The position numbers were made by a program, and so were the translations under genes. The notes under the pieces are model-generated. The model saw only the letters and a program-made list of their open reading frames with translations. It did no database searches and was not told the DNA's origin. Of a DNA stretch of 43,476 nt, positions 15,368-22,219 are shown in pieces. Numbering within the stretch: position 1 is the first letter of the stretch; the number at the start of each line of letters is the position of its first letter. The stretch is from positions 1 to 43,476 of the IMG/VR virus record IMGVR_UViG_3300049479_000217, one strand, 5' to 3'. Source of the DNA: a virus.

Positions 15368-15649
15368 TCACCTGCCGTGTTTGTTGATCGTGTCCCTCCA
15401 GAAATCGGATGTCATTTCCTGAGAGCCTGTCATTTTGGCAACGGGCACGCCATCAACCAGTGCGATAAGAGTTGGAGTCGCTTCAACTTCGCACTGTTTT
15501 GCAAACTCGGACCACTCTCCGTTCTCTTTGGCGGTGGTAATAGTAACGACACTTTCCCAGTTGGGAACCTTCTTCAGTTGTGTTTCGGCGTACATACAGG
15601 GTCGGCACCCTTCTTGTACGAATAGGTGGATTTCAGTACCGATAGCCAT
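15368..15649 (-). CDS. Thioredoxin-fold protein, 93 aa
   Basis: Active-site CRPC (Cys15, Cys18) after an N-terminal beta strand, and a cis-Pro loop ATPTLIAL. The fold is complete but short, close to phage glutaredoxin/thioredoxin proteins. It could act as reductant for a ribonucleotide reductase, which is not in the window. Overlaps the zinc-ribbon gene upstream. Confidence 0.8.
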   Translation of the reverse strand: MAIGTEIHLFVQEGCRPCMYAETQLKKVPNWESVVTITTAKENGEWSEFAKQCEVEATPTLIALVDGVPVAKMTGSQEMTSDFWRDTINKHGR

Positions 15650-15842
15650 GGTAGTTGCAAGAGGGGCAGTGGACGTTGTACTGGGGCGGATAAGATGTCA
15701 GCATGACACTTGGGCTCGAATCCCACAGTTCGTTTCCGCAAAGTGGGCACGCGATGCCATTCGGTGCGGGGGATCCCCACCGAGCTCGCTGAACTTCAAA
15801 GTTGTGCTCTTCCAGGGACTTGAGATTGTTGAGTTTGGTCAT
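15633..15842 (-). CDS. Zinc-ribbon protein, 69 aa
   Basis: CPLCG (about 36-40) and CPSC (about 61-64) form a zinc ribbon. ATG 15842 is preceded by GGAGG 7 bases upstream, a strong Shine-Dalgarno that decides the start over the longer frame to 15854. Likely a small nucleic-acid or protein-binding adaptor. Confidence 0.8.
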   Translation of the reverse strand: MTKLNNLKSLEEHNFEVQRARWGSPAPNGIACPLCGNELWDSSPSVMLTSYPPQYNVHCPSCNYHGYRY

Positions 15843-15843
15843 G

Positions 15844-16044
15844 TCAACCTCCAACGTCTCCGCTCACAACGACGGGCTCCACATCGCCACAGAGGACCTC
15901 GACCTCAATTCGGCCCATGATACTCAGGACATGGTCTCTCACCCGCTCTCTCGTTTCCTTTGTGAATCCCTCGTAGTTGGAAATCCTCAAACTCTTGTTG
16001 AGCGTGTCAGCGATCACCATCAAGTCACCGGCGGATAGTTTCAT
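15844..16044 (-). CDS. Hypothetical protein, 66 aa
   Basis: Begins MKLSAGDLMVIADTLNKSLRI, a helical pattern shared by small phage proteins; C-terminus Val-rich. Its last codons (GGAGGT) form the Shine-Dalgarno of the next gene. Confidence 0.7.
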   Translation of the reverse strand: MKLSAGDLMVIADTLNKSLRISNYEGFTKETRERVRDHVLSIMGRIEVEVLCGDVEPVVVSGDVGG

Positions 16045-16046
16045 TG

Positions 16047-16301
16047 TTACTCCTCCCTCACAACTACAAAGTGGCGTTGCGCCTCTGCGGGCAACTGATC
16101 GTAAACTTTCTGCTCGTCTCGCAGGGACTTATTCCAGGCTTGCACCATCAGCAGGTAAATGCAGAGGGAGAGTTCATACGTGGTAATGTCAGGTTTGGGG
16201 CGATACTTGAAACTTCGCCCATCCTCAAGCGCCTCCTGCAGGGAGGTATCCCCAAAGAAGTGAGCGAAGAAGTTAGCGGTGGCGCGATCGGTGTCAGTCA
16301 T
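16047..16301 (-). CDS. Hypothetical protein, 84 aa
   Basis: Helical, with a hydrophobic stretch LSLCIYLLMV (about 44-53) too short for a confident membrane segment. Overlaps the upstream gene by 8 bases. Function unknown. Confidence 0.7.
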   Translation of the reverse strand: MTDTDRATANFFAHFFGDTSLQEALEDGRSFKYRPKPDITTYELSLCIYLLMVQAWNKSLRDEQKVYDQLPAEAQRHFVVVREE

Positions 16302-16488
16302 TGCTATCAGTGTGAAGACGCCAGTTTACATCACGAGCGGTTGGAATCTTGAGAGCCATCCGCAGCGTGTTGTTTTCGTGAATCAGCAGCTTGACCATGT
16401 CGAGCGTTGTAACCTCGCACTCGGGAAACTGCTTGCCCACTTCGTGAGCGATTCGCATGTATTCGGTTTTGTAGTCAAGTTCAATCAT
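16294..16488 (-). CDS. Hypothetical protein, 64 aa
   Basis: Small helical protein with an NNTLRMALK coiled-coil-like segment. ATGA-type overlap with the upstream family B microprotein. Function unknown. Confidence 0.65.
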   Translation of the reverse strand: MIELDYKTEYMRIAHEVGKQFPECEVTTLDMVKLLIHENNTLRMALKIPTARDVNWRLHTDSND

Positions 16489-16841
16489 TCGGGCAAAGCC
16501 TCCAGTGCGCGGCGGATGTTGGCAAGATCTTTCATCTGGTCACTGAAGAATTCTCCCGTTGCTACAAGGCGTTTGAGTCCCTCCAGTGCTACCTCCTTCA
16601 AGCTCGGTGGCCTTGGACGGCGATAGTTGTAGAACTCAATCACATCTTCTTCCTCCCACCCAGCACACTGCTTGAGGTAATTTCCGCAAGCCAGTAGCTC
16701 CTGATCTGCGCCCCATTGGGCGGCACTGGCAGCCAAGTGCAGATCGCTTTGCGCTACTCGCACTGGCGTGCCTTCATGCCAGATCTCGCCAATCCATTTC
16801 TCTACGATCTCCGGCGGTGGGGTAAGTTTGGGGTCAGTCAC
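16485..16841 (-). CDS. Microprotein family B (PPPE/AAQWGAD), copy 1, 118 aa
   Basis: Shares PPPE..KW near the start, AAQWGADQEL in the middle, RRPRPPSLKE and a C-terminal RRALEALP with the genes at 21427-21771 and 32316-32666. GTG 16841 is chosen because it sits in the overlap with the upstream stop and matches the paralogue starts. Function unknown. Confidence 0.75.
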   Translation of the reverse strand: MTDPKLTPPPEIVEKWIGEIWHEGTPVRVAQSDLHLAASAAQWGADQELLACGNYLKQCAGWEEEDVIEFYNYRRPRPPSLKEVALEGLKRLVATGEFFSDQMKDLANIRRALEALPE

Positions 16842-17025
16842 TACATGCCTCCTCTCGAAGTTCAGTTGTAATCCAATCAATCTGAGGACCAAACGCCTCC
16901 TCCAACCATATCGCCACTTCTCGAATAGCAGCGCGAGCTTCCGGTTGGCCAGTAGTTTTTGAACGTGCGTATTCAACGTAGATTGCGTGTTGAACCCGAT
17001 TCACTAACGAGTCGTAGTCACTCAT
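16834..17025 (-). CDS. Hypothetical protein, 63 aa
   Basis: MSDYDSLVNRVQHAI start at ATG 17025, overlapping the upstream stop; helical with ARAAIREVAIWLEE in the middle. The longer frame to 17040 is less likely. Function unknown. Confidence 0.7.
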   Translation of the reverse strand: MSDYDSLVNRVQHAIYVEYARSKTTGQPEARAAIREVAIWLEEAFGPQIDWITTELREEACSD

Positions 17026-17626
17026 TTCCCGAACCCTCACCTCCCTTCAGTGCCATGAAGGCGTCCCTGAACCCCCACCATCGCATTTCGTACTCCCCGG
17101 CCCCCCACTCACCATACTTTTCGTAGTAGGCTTTCAAAGCCGGGGACAGTTCGTATTTCACGCAGTAGTCGTCGTACAAGTCAAAGACTTTGTTGATAGC
17201 GGCCTTGCAAGGATCATCCAGCTCGTACTCTTCGTGTTCTTCCACGAATTCCAGCATATCCTTAAGAGCCGCAACCTCATCTTCGTTAAAACTGCAAGAA
17301 ATCTCACCTTGCTCGTAACTCGGAATCAGTTCCGCCTCCAGCGCCTCGTCAGTCATGATTGGTTGCATATTTGCAAACAGGTGTTTAGCTACTTCTTTGC
17401 TTTGCTCTTTGATGTTTGCCTGGGCTCTTGCCATCGCGATTCCTTTGGCAAGGTAACCCCAGTCGCGCACTTCGGTGACGGGTTTCGTTTCACCGCAAAC
17501 CTCACATTGCCCTTCATAGATGCTTGAGCACCCGACAGAATACTTGCCGTATGCTTGACCGCAATCTTTGCACACAACGTCGGCTTGGGTCAGCCTTGTG
17601 ACTAGGTTTTCACTCAAGGGTTTCAT
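17018..17626 (-). CDS. Zinc-ribbon phage protein, 202 aa
   Basis: N-terminal CKDCG (about 19-23) and CEVCGETKPVTEVRDWGYL (about 41-59) make a zinc ribbon of a kind common in phage hypothetical proteins; the rest is acidic and helical with a Trp-rich C-terminus. May bind nucleic acid or a host protein. Operon partner of small genes on both sides. Confidence 0.75.
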   Translation of the reverse strand: MKPLSENLVTRLTQADVVCKDCGQAYGKYSVGCSSIYEGQCEVCGETKPVTEVRDWGYLAKGIAMARAQANIKEQSKEVAKHLFANMQPIMTDEALEAELIPSYEQGEISCSFNEDEVAALKDMLEFVEEHEEYELDDPCKAAINKVFDLYDDYCVKYELSPALKAYYEKYGEWGAGEYEMRWWGFRDAFMALKGGEGSGNE

Positions 17627-17817
17627 CTGCCTTGCTCCTGGTTTTGATTGTAATAGTAAGGAAAGAGTTCTCTCAGAATTGTGTCAACGGCGTTGTAGGT
17701 TTTACCTCCAATCTTGCAACTCTCAAGCTGGTAACGGCGAAGGAGTTGGTAAAGGGTACGGTACTCAGAGGGGGTCATAGTTTCTTTGTGCAGCGCACAG
17801 AAATTGGGCTCAGTCAT
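17623..17817 (-). CDS. Hypothetical protein, 64 aa
   Basis: N-terminus MTEPNFCALHKE resembles that of the ALAQPEPQGP family (MTEPNFRALCAE), but the rest is unrelated: a basic helical region ending in YYYNQNQEQGR. Possibly a recombinant of two small genes. An internal Met at residue 14 is an alternative start. Confidence 0.65.
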   Translation of the reverse strand: MTEPNFCALHKETMTPSEYRTLYQLLRRYQLESCKIGGKTYNAVDTILRELFPYYYNQNQEQGR

Positions 17818-18026
17818 TTCTTCTCCTTAAGCTTCAGGTAATTATACTCCGTGGCGCACTGTTTGGGTTGTTCGGTGCAGTAGATGATTCCGGCGTTTCT
17901 GCCACGTTCGATGTTACCTTTCTCTGGCAGAGTTGCGCCGATAGAAATTAACATTCCCGAAACCACAAGGACGATAAAGCATGTCATAAATCCGACAAAC
18001 ACTGATTCTCCTTCTGTTCTTATCAT
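17814..18026 (-). CDS. Small membrane protein, 70 aa
   Basis: One membrane segment at about 9-30, followed by a charged tail with CTEQPKQC (two Cys). N-terminal cytoplasmic stub is short. Resembles single-span phage proteins of unknown role. Overlaps both neighbours by 4 bases. Confidence 0.7.
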   Translation of the reverse strand: MIRTEGESVFVGFMTCFIVLVVSGMLISIGATLPEKGNIERGRNAGIIYCTEQPKQCATEYNYLKLKEKK

Positions 18027-18259
18027 TCTCCACCCTCCAGTTCGTCGGCGATGAGCTCCAGGGTGCTTGCGCGGATGTACTCAACGCCGCCTATGAACTC
18101 AGTGTCTACCCGCCAATCGTTTGCAACAGCTCGCAGTGAAGCGGCGATAGTGGATGCCATCCGCGCTGCTTCATTGGAAACGTCGCAAGGATTAAGGTCG
18201 TATTCCTTGCGTATAGCTGCTGCAAGCACCGCATGCGCGGCGGGGGAGAGTTCAATCAT
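18023..18259 (-). CDS. Microprotein family C (LSPAA...ELEG), copy 1
   Basis: 78 aa. IELSPAAHAVLAAAIRKE start and C-terminal LIADELEG match genes at 18252-18458, 18658-18936 and 21021-21227. ATG 18259 overlaps the stop of the adjacent paralogue; GTG 18265 is an alternative. All-helical, function unknown. Confidence 0.7.
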   Translation of the reverse strand: MIELSPAAHAVLAAAIRKEYDLNPCDVSNEAARMASTIAASLRAVANDWRVDTEFIGGVEYIRASTLELIADELEGGE

Positions 18260-18458
18260 TGGCACCCTCCAGCTCCTCGGCGATCAGGCGGATCTGGGAG
18301 GAATCCACAGCGCGGACACCAAGAACGTCGTAACCAAGTTGCTCGTCAAGGGCACGCAGTGCGGCGGCAAGAGCTTTGCGATCGGTTTCGAACGAAGGCT
18401 CATTGTAAAGGCCAATTCGGTTGAAGGCAGTGTAAACTGCAAGAGCTTGAGAAGTCAT
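18252..18458 (-). CDS. Microprotein family C, copy 2
   Basis: 68 aa. Lacks the LSPAAQ start but keeps ALAAALRALDEQ and LIAEELEG. Immediately upstream of copy 1, suggesting tandem duplication and divergence. Function unknown. Confidence 0.7.
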   Translation of the reverse strand: MTSQALAVYTAFNRIGLYNEPSFETDRKALAAALRALDEQLGYDVLGVRAVDSSQIRLIAEELEGAND

Positions 18459-18658
18459 TCGGGCAAAATAAAGTCAATGTCGGAGGCGATTGCGTTGAGA
18501 ATCGCGGTCTCTTCCCACAGAAGAGTGCCGTAGTCGCGGGAACCCTTCTCGCAGGCACGATTGCACTCGTGGGTCAGATTGTGCGCCTCGTTGCGAAGGG
18601 CTTGGATCACACGCTCCCAATCGGCGCGGCAGAGGGTGAAGGTGTACAAAGGTTCCAT
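18455..18658 (-). CDS. Hypothetical protein, 67 aa
   Basis: MEPLYTFTLCRADWERVIQAL start; helical with His and Cys residues (HNLTHECNRACEKG) that could bind a metal. Sits between family C members. Function unknown. Confidence 0.65.
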   Translation of the reverse strand: MEPLYTFTLCRADWERVIQALRNEAHNLTHECNRACEKGSRDYGTLLWEETAILNAIASDIDFILPE

Positions 18659-18936
18659 CAGTTGAAACCCTCCAGTTCGTCGGCGATGGCGAGGATTGCC
18701 TCACGGATTGAGTCACTTCTTGCCTCCATTCCTTGGTCCCACTCGATGTGGCCAGTGAATGAGGCATAGTCATCGGGTGCTACCTGATCAGCAGCAGCTC
18801 GCAGAGCGGCGGCCACTTCCAATCGCGTGCATTGAAAAGCAACGATTTCGGTTTCCGGGTGACAAACGGAAGTTGCTGCATTCAGCACCGCCTGCGCGGC
18901 GGGAGAGAGAGTGGTCACAGCGGTTTCGTTTTCCAT
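18658..18936 (-). CDS. Microprotein family C, copy 3
   Basis: 92 aa, the longest member: LSPAAQAVLNAATS near the start, VAAALRAAADQV in the middle and LAIADELEG at the end. First gene after a cassette, with ATG 6 bases from TATAGT. Confidence 0.75.
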   Translation of the reverse strand: MENETAVTTLSPAAQAVLNAATSVCHPETEIVAFQCTRLEVAAALRAAADQVAPDDYASFTGHIEWDQGMEARSDSIREAILAIADELEGFN

Positions 18937-18989
18937 GAATTAACTATAGCGCCTTTTGCCCGTTTTCGAAAGGGGGGCAAACCGCCCCA
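18937..18989 (-). promoter_or_regulatory. Leaderless promoter cassette, copy 7
   Basis: -35 TTTCGA (18966-18971), 17-base spacer, -10 TATAGT (18943-18948), 6 bases to ATG 18936. The upstream hairpin arm overlaps the last codons of the small gene 18990-19154. Confidence 0.8.
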
Positions 18990-19154
18990 TCAGGTAGGGG
19001 AAACCGTCCCTCGGATGGGACCGTCGCCTTTGCCTTCCAGAGACTTTACAAGTAGCTCGGTGAACTTCTCTTGAGCCTCGGAATCGTACGCCATCATATT
19101 GCCGTTCAGCTCTCGAAGTAATTCGGTCAGATCCTTCCACTCCTCTTGCTCCAT
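18990..19154 (-). CDS. Small acidic protein, 54 aa
   Basis: MEQEEWKDLTELLRELNG start, preceded by a GAGGA Shine-Dalgarno. The C-terminus (RGTVSPT) is encoded by the cassette element itself, so either the gene extended into the cassette or the cassette invaded its end. Function unknown. Confidence 0.55.
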   Translation of the reverse strand: MEQEEWKDLTELLRELNGNMMAYDSEAQEKFTELLVKSLEGKGDGPIRGTVSPT

Positions 19155-19167
19155 GTTTCGTCCTCAA

Positions 19168-19446
19168 TCAAAAAACATCGTTTGGTGTGAATACTAGGCT
19201 AGCGTCTGCTGCCCACTCCACGATTCTATCTCCCAAGTCAAGTGCTTCTTCCGGGGATAGAAGAATCTCCTCAAAGTCACCATACTCAGATCGCCGCCCC
19301 AGAATATAGCGAGCAGCGTGTACAACTCGCTTCCAGAACGGTAACGGGCTTAGGTGTATTTCGATAAACAGGTCTTCGGTGTCCGAGGTAACTACGAGCG
19401 AATGCTGAATACTTCCGCAGCGGCAAAGGTATAGCGTTCGCTTCAT
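19168..19446 (-). CDS. Conserved hypothetical protein, 92 aa
   Basis: YLCRCGSIQH (6-15), IEIHLSPLPFWKRV (28-41) and LGRRSEYGDFEEILL (49-63) form a strongly patterned phage family. The C-x-C may bind metal. Overlaps the HAD gene by 4 bases. Function unknown. Confidence 0.75.
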   Translation of the reverse strand: MKRTLYLCRCGSIQHSLVVTSDTEDLFIEIHLSPLPFWKRVVHAARYILGRRSEYGDFEEILLSPEEALDLGDRIVEWAADASLVFTPNDVF

Positions 19447-19835
19447 CGCTTCACGTGAATTACAGGAACGTTGTTCCTCTGCAGCATCTCGATATTCCCA
19501 GCGTTATCGTCAGCCCAAACAAGCGGATCACCGTAGAACGAACGGATCCTGTTTAGGTGATCTTCCTTGATAACGTGATCCGGAACTCCCTCTTGATCGT
19601 CTGGGCGCATGAAGATTTGAATCGGAAGAAGGCCGCGCATCTTCAACCATTCGGTTGTTTGTGGGCGCAGTCGTTCAGGGCGAGCGGTCGAGATTAGCAG
19701 AGGACGTTCAGCCTGGAGGGCGATTGCCACAAGAAGCATCGCGGCATTTTCTCTCAGGGTTAGGAGGTTGTTCTCGTCGTAATGCTCTGAGGTAAGGGTG
19801 CCATCAATGTCAAAGACAACAGGTTGTTTTCTCAT
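19443..19835 (-). CDS. HAD-family phosphatase, 130 aa
   Basis: Motif I FDIDGTLT (9-16), motif II region ISTARPERL and motif IV WADDNAGN. This layout is like the 3'-phosphatase half of T4 polynucleotide kinase and related nucleotidases. ATG 19835 overlaps the upstream stop; the longer frame to 20006 is rejected. Could work with the kinase-like protein at 23790-24248 and the RNA ligase at 37921-39012 in RNA end repair, but a free nucleotidase role is equally possible. Confidence 0.8.
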   Translation of the reverse strand: MRKQPVVFDIDGTLTSEHYDENNLLTLRENAAMLLVAIALQAERPLLISTARPERLRPQTTEWLKMRGLLPIQIFMRPDDQEGVPDHVIKEDHLNRIRSFYGDPLVWADDNAGNIEMLQRNNVPVIHVKR

Positions 19836-20089
19836 ACCAATTTTGCTTGCAGTTTGTCCAGGGTCTGAAGAAGGTTGTTCATTCGGTTTGCCTCTTGCTG
19901 AGCCTCGTCCAGTTGCCCCCTCGTAACGTAGGTGGCGATTGTTTTCGAGCGCCCCGCGCGATAAGTTTCTGCGTAGGCGTCGGCGCATAGTGCCAGAATC
20001 GCCCACTGTTCGTTGGTCAGGGTTACCGAGCGACTGATTTCGTTCTCAGGCTCTCCTGCGAAAACAACTAGCTCTGTGTCAGTCAACAT
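19832..20089 (-). CDS. Hypothetical protein, 85 aa
   Basis: Mixed N-terminus then a long amphipathic helix with Gln/Leu (LDEAQQEANRMNNLLQTLDKL), a likely coiled coil. Overlaps the next upstream gene by 11 bases. Function unknown. Confidence 0.7.
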   Translation of the reverse strand: MLTDTELVVFAGEPENEISRSVTLTNEQWAILALCADAYAETYRAGRSKTIATYVTRGQLDEAQQEANRMNNLLQTLDKLQAKLV

Positions 20090-20318
20090 TTTCTCTCTCT
20101 TTGAAGAATTCCGCTGCGATTCTGTCCGCGTTTCGCTTTATTTCGTAGCGCACCCATGGGCTGTCCGGGTGATAGCGAACCTTGAACCAGAAACGTTGAA
20201 GCTCGATGCGGAGGAGCTTGGATTGCAACACTAACCAGTCATACACGTTGCTATCTTGAACAACAACGTAAACGAGGCAAGCGCCAATCGTGAACCAAGT
20301 TAGTGTGGCGACGTTCAT
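20079..20318 (-). CDS. Small membrane protein, 79 aa
   Basis: N-terminal hydrophobic segment (about 4-20) as a single anchor, followed by a basic region (RIELQRFWFKVRYHPDSPW) and a charged C-terminus. Function unknown. Confidence 0.7.
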   Translation of the reverse strand: MNVATLTWFTIGACLVYVVVQDSNVYDWLVLQSKLLRIELQRFWFKVRYHPDSPWVRYEIKRNADRIAAEFFKERENVD

Positions 20319-20500
20319 AGTATATTTGCCGAGTCAACTACTACAAGAGTTGAATCGATAGCAACTAGCCACGTGTTCAACAGTTTTTTCAGTTTATCGT
20401 TATCAACGTTCTCACCGTTGATGTTTAGGTTGAGGTCAGTGTCGTGATCGCCGTTGTAAGACCGGTAGGAAAAGTCAACGGTGTTCTTTTCAGAGCTCAT
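20315..20500 (-). CDS. Hypothetical acidic protein, 61 aa
   Basis: MSSEKNTVDFSYRSYNGDHD start at ATG 20500, in overlap with the upstream stop; the longer frame to 20557 was rejected. Asn/Asp-rich with a hydrophobic C-terminus (VAIDSTLVVVDSANIL). Function unknown. Confidence 0.7.
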   Translation of the reverse strand: MSSEKNTVDFSYRSYNGDHDTDLNLNINGENVDNDKLKKLLNTWLVAIDSTLVVVDSANIL

Positions 20501-20762
20501 TTTGTTTCTTGATGTTGAGTAGGAGAAGGAAGCCTTCGTATTTTGAGAAGGTGGCAACAGGTTGCCAGTGGTTCAGATAAGAGGTCGAAAGATACCACTC
20601 GTCGTCTTTTTTGTAGACGCGAGCGACAGGAACACCCCCATAACTAGCAGCGTAAATCACCTCCGCTTCCGAGGAGGAGACGATCCACAATGGTGACTGA
20701 TAGTCCAAGGGTTTACCGTACTCGACGAATGTTCTCCCAGTAAGGAGAGTCTGGACGTTCAT
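20490..20762 (-). CDS. Hypothetical protein, 90 aa
   Basis: Beta-rich, Tyr/Trp-rich. Its start overlaps the upstream gene by 50 bases, long for this genome, but no later start codon is available. Function unknown. Confidence 0.65.
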   Translation of the reverse strand: MNVQTLLTGRTFVEYGKPLDYQSPLWIVSSSEAEVIYAASYGGVPVARVYKKDDEWYLSTSYLNHWQPVATFSKYEGFLLLLNIKKQNEL

Positions 20763-21021
20763 TGGGTTGCACCTTGATCGGAGTGAGAGTTGCTTTGCGA
20801 CGCTTGAGAATTTCCCAGAGTCCCGCTTTCAATCGCGGGTCGGTAGTAGTATTATAGGCAGTCACGAGTTTCGTAAATGCCTCGTCGCGTTCGGGAATGC
20901 GGAGGTTTTCACGCGAGAGAATGTCTTTCGTGAGGTCAAGATCGCCAGGTTTGCCTTGAACTTTTGCCCTGCCGAAATTGCCGGTGTGAACGCCAGTAGT
21001 TCGTAGTCCGTGATTTGCCAT
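20713..21021 (-). CDS. Hypothetical basic protein, 102 aa
   Basis: Basic Gly-rich N-terminus (MANHGLRTTGVHTGNFGRAK) suggests nucleic-acid contact or disorder; C-terminal half is helical with KRRK. One-base TGATG overlap with the upstream family C gene. Function unknown. Confidence 0.7.
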   Translation of the reverse strand: MANHGLRTTGVHTGNFGRAKVQGKPGDLDLTKDILSRENLRIPERDEAFTKLVTAYNTTTDPRLKAGLWEILKRRKATLTPIKVQPNERPDSPYWENIRRVR

Positions 21022-21227
21022 CAGTTAGCACCCTCCAGCTCGTCGGCGATGGCGAGGAGGATGTCAACAGGGACTACCTCAATCGTTTTATTTACCGCTA
21101 CGTCGGCAAAGGTACTTTGTTTTGCAGCAGCTCGCAGCACGGCGGCAACCGACAGCCTGTTGTCGCAAGGTGCTTTCAGGTAGGCATCCAGTACCGCCTG
21201 CGCGGCGGGGGAGAGAGGTTCAGTCAT
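21021..21227 (-). CDS. Microprotein family C, copy 4
   Basis: 68 aa. LSPAAQAVLDAYLKAP start, VAAVLRAAAKQ, C-terminal LAIADELEGAN. About 2.1 kb upstream of copy 3, apparently a dispersed duplicate. The frame to 21386 was rejected. Confidence 0.75.
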   Translation of the reverse strand: MTEPLSPAAQAVLDAYLKAPCDNRLSVAAVLRAAAKQSTFADVAVNKTIEVVPVDILLAIADELEGAN

Positions 21228-21430
21228 AGATTTGAAAGAAAAACGAGTAGTTGTGCGATCAGAAGCAAAGTCAGGCCTATCGGGCCCATAATGACAAAGT
21301 AGGCGTAGAAAATCAACAGCATCATTGCGTCTACAAGTTCCATGCCTCTGATCCAATGGCGCTCGCTGAACGCGAAAATCAAGCACGAAAAGATGCCAGC
21401 GATGATCCAGAGGGTGGTGCTGCCAGTCAT
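21224..21430 (-). CDS. Small membrane protein, 68 aa, two to three spans
   Basis: Hydrophobic segments at about 7-20, 33-47 and 49-66 with few charges between; little else. Could affect the host inner membrane (holin-like size), but nothing specific supports a lysis role. ATGA overlaps on both sides. Confidence 0.7.
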   Translation of the reverse strand: MTGSTTLWIIAGIFSCLIFAFSERHWIRGMELVDAMMLLIFYAYFVIMGPIGLTLLLIAQLLVFLSNL

Positions 21431-21771
21431 TCAGGCAGCGCCTCCAGTGCGCGGCGGATCAGGTCAGAGTCCCCGCCAGATGTTTCAAATGCCGCTGCAA
21501 ATGACTCAAAGTGGATCAGCGCCTGCTCCTTCAAGCTCGGCGGCTTGGGGCGGCGAATCATACGAAGATCTGTTGAAACATGCTTGCCGTCGCAAATCAA
21601 TTCACGGGCAAGCACCTCGCAGCACGCCTCCAGCTCAGTGTCGGCGCCCCATTGAGCGGCGCGATCAATCATGTAATCTTCGCGCTCAACGCTAATAACC
21701 TTGAACGGCGACTCTGATAGCCATTCACACCGCAGCTCCGGCGGTGGGGTGATGGGGTGTTGGTTAGTCAT
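21427..21771 (-). CDS. Microprotein family B, copy 2, 114 aa
   Basis: ITPPPELRCEW, AAQWGADTELEAC, RRPKPPSLKEQAL and RRALEALP match copies at 16485 and 32316. The variable region between motifs differs strongly between copies. Start MTNQHP at 21771 is shared in style with the others. Confidence 0.75.
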   Translation of the reverse strand: MTNQHPITPPPELRCEWLSESPFKVISVEREDYMIDRAAQWGADTELEACCEVLARELICDGKHVSTDLRMIRRPKPPSLKEQALIHFESFAAAFETSGGDSDLIRRALEALPE

Positions 21772-21781
21772 GTTGGTTAAT

Positions 21782-22018
21782 TCAGTTGCCAGGAAAGGTG
21801 ATCGTGAGCTCATCGCTCCAGAGAGCAGAACTTTCACAGCGAGACAGGTGCATCACGCAGCCTCCGCCAACCATTGTGAAGTCAGGGTCAAGTCGAACTA
21901 GGAAAGGTTGGTTGGAGTATTCAACTCGGCAGCAAAGGTAGTGACCCGGTGCGGTAGGTCTGTTGCGAGGTTTAAGGGTTAGGTTCGTTGTGAGGGGCAC
22001 GGGGTCGTTTTCGTTCAT
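21782..22018 (-). CDS. Hypothetical protein, 78 aa
   Basis: First gene after a cassette. Beta-rich with several Cys (YLCCRVEYS, GGGCVMHLSRC), possibly metal binding. Function unknown. Confidence 0.7.
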   Translation of the reverse strand: MNENDPVPLTTNLTLKPRNRPTAPGHYLCCRVEYSNQPFLVRLDPDFTMVGGGCVMHLSRCESSALWSDELTITFPGN

Positions 22019-22089
22019 GAATTAACTATAGCGCCTTTTGCCCGTTTTCGAAAGGGGGCAAACCGCCCTCCCAGGTACGGTTAACCGCC
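22019..22089 (-). promoter_or_regulatory. Leaderless promoter cassette, copy 8
   Basis: -35 TTTCGA (22048-22053), 17-base spacer, -10 TATAGT (22025-22030), 6 bases to ATG 22018. Standard GC element directly after the stop of the 42-residue gene. Confidence 0.85.
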
Positions 22090-22218
22090 CTACTCGTGAT
22101 AACCGATAATCACGTATCCTTGCTTCCTCAGGTCGTCCAAAGCGTGTTTCCCCCAGGGAACCCATCGCCACTCAGTTTTTCCACCTGTAAGAAGCAAGTG
22201 AACGCACATGTACCTCAT
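22090..22218 (-). CDS. Small basic protein, 42 aa
   Basis: MRYMCVHLLLTGGKTEWRWV start, ending GYVIIGYHE; compact beta/alpha pattern. ATG is one base after the exonuclease stop and its stop opens the cassette hairpin, which supports a real gene. Function unknown. Confidence 0.6.
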   Translation of the reverse strand: MRYMCVHLLLTGGKTEWRWVPWGKHALDDLRKQGYVIIGYHE

Positions 22219-22219
22219 C

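Noticed and set aside
17623-17817. Treating the gene at 17623 as a full member of the ALAQPEPQGP family
   Set aside because: Only the first dozen residues match; the core motif is absent.
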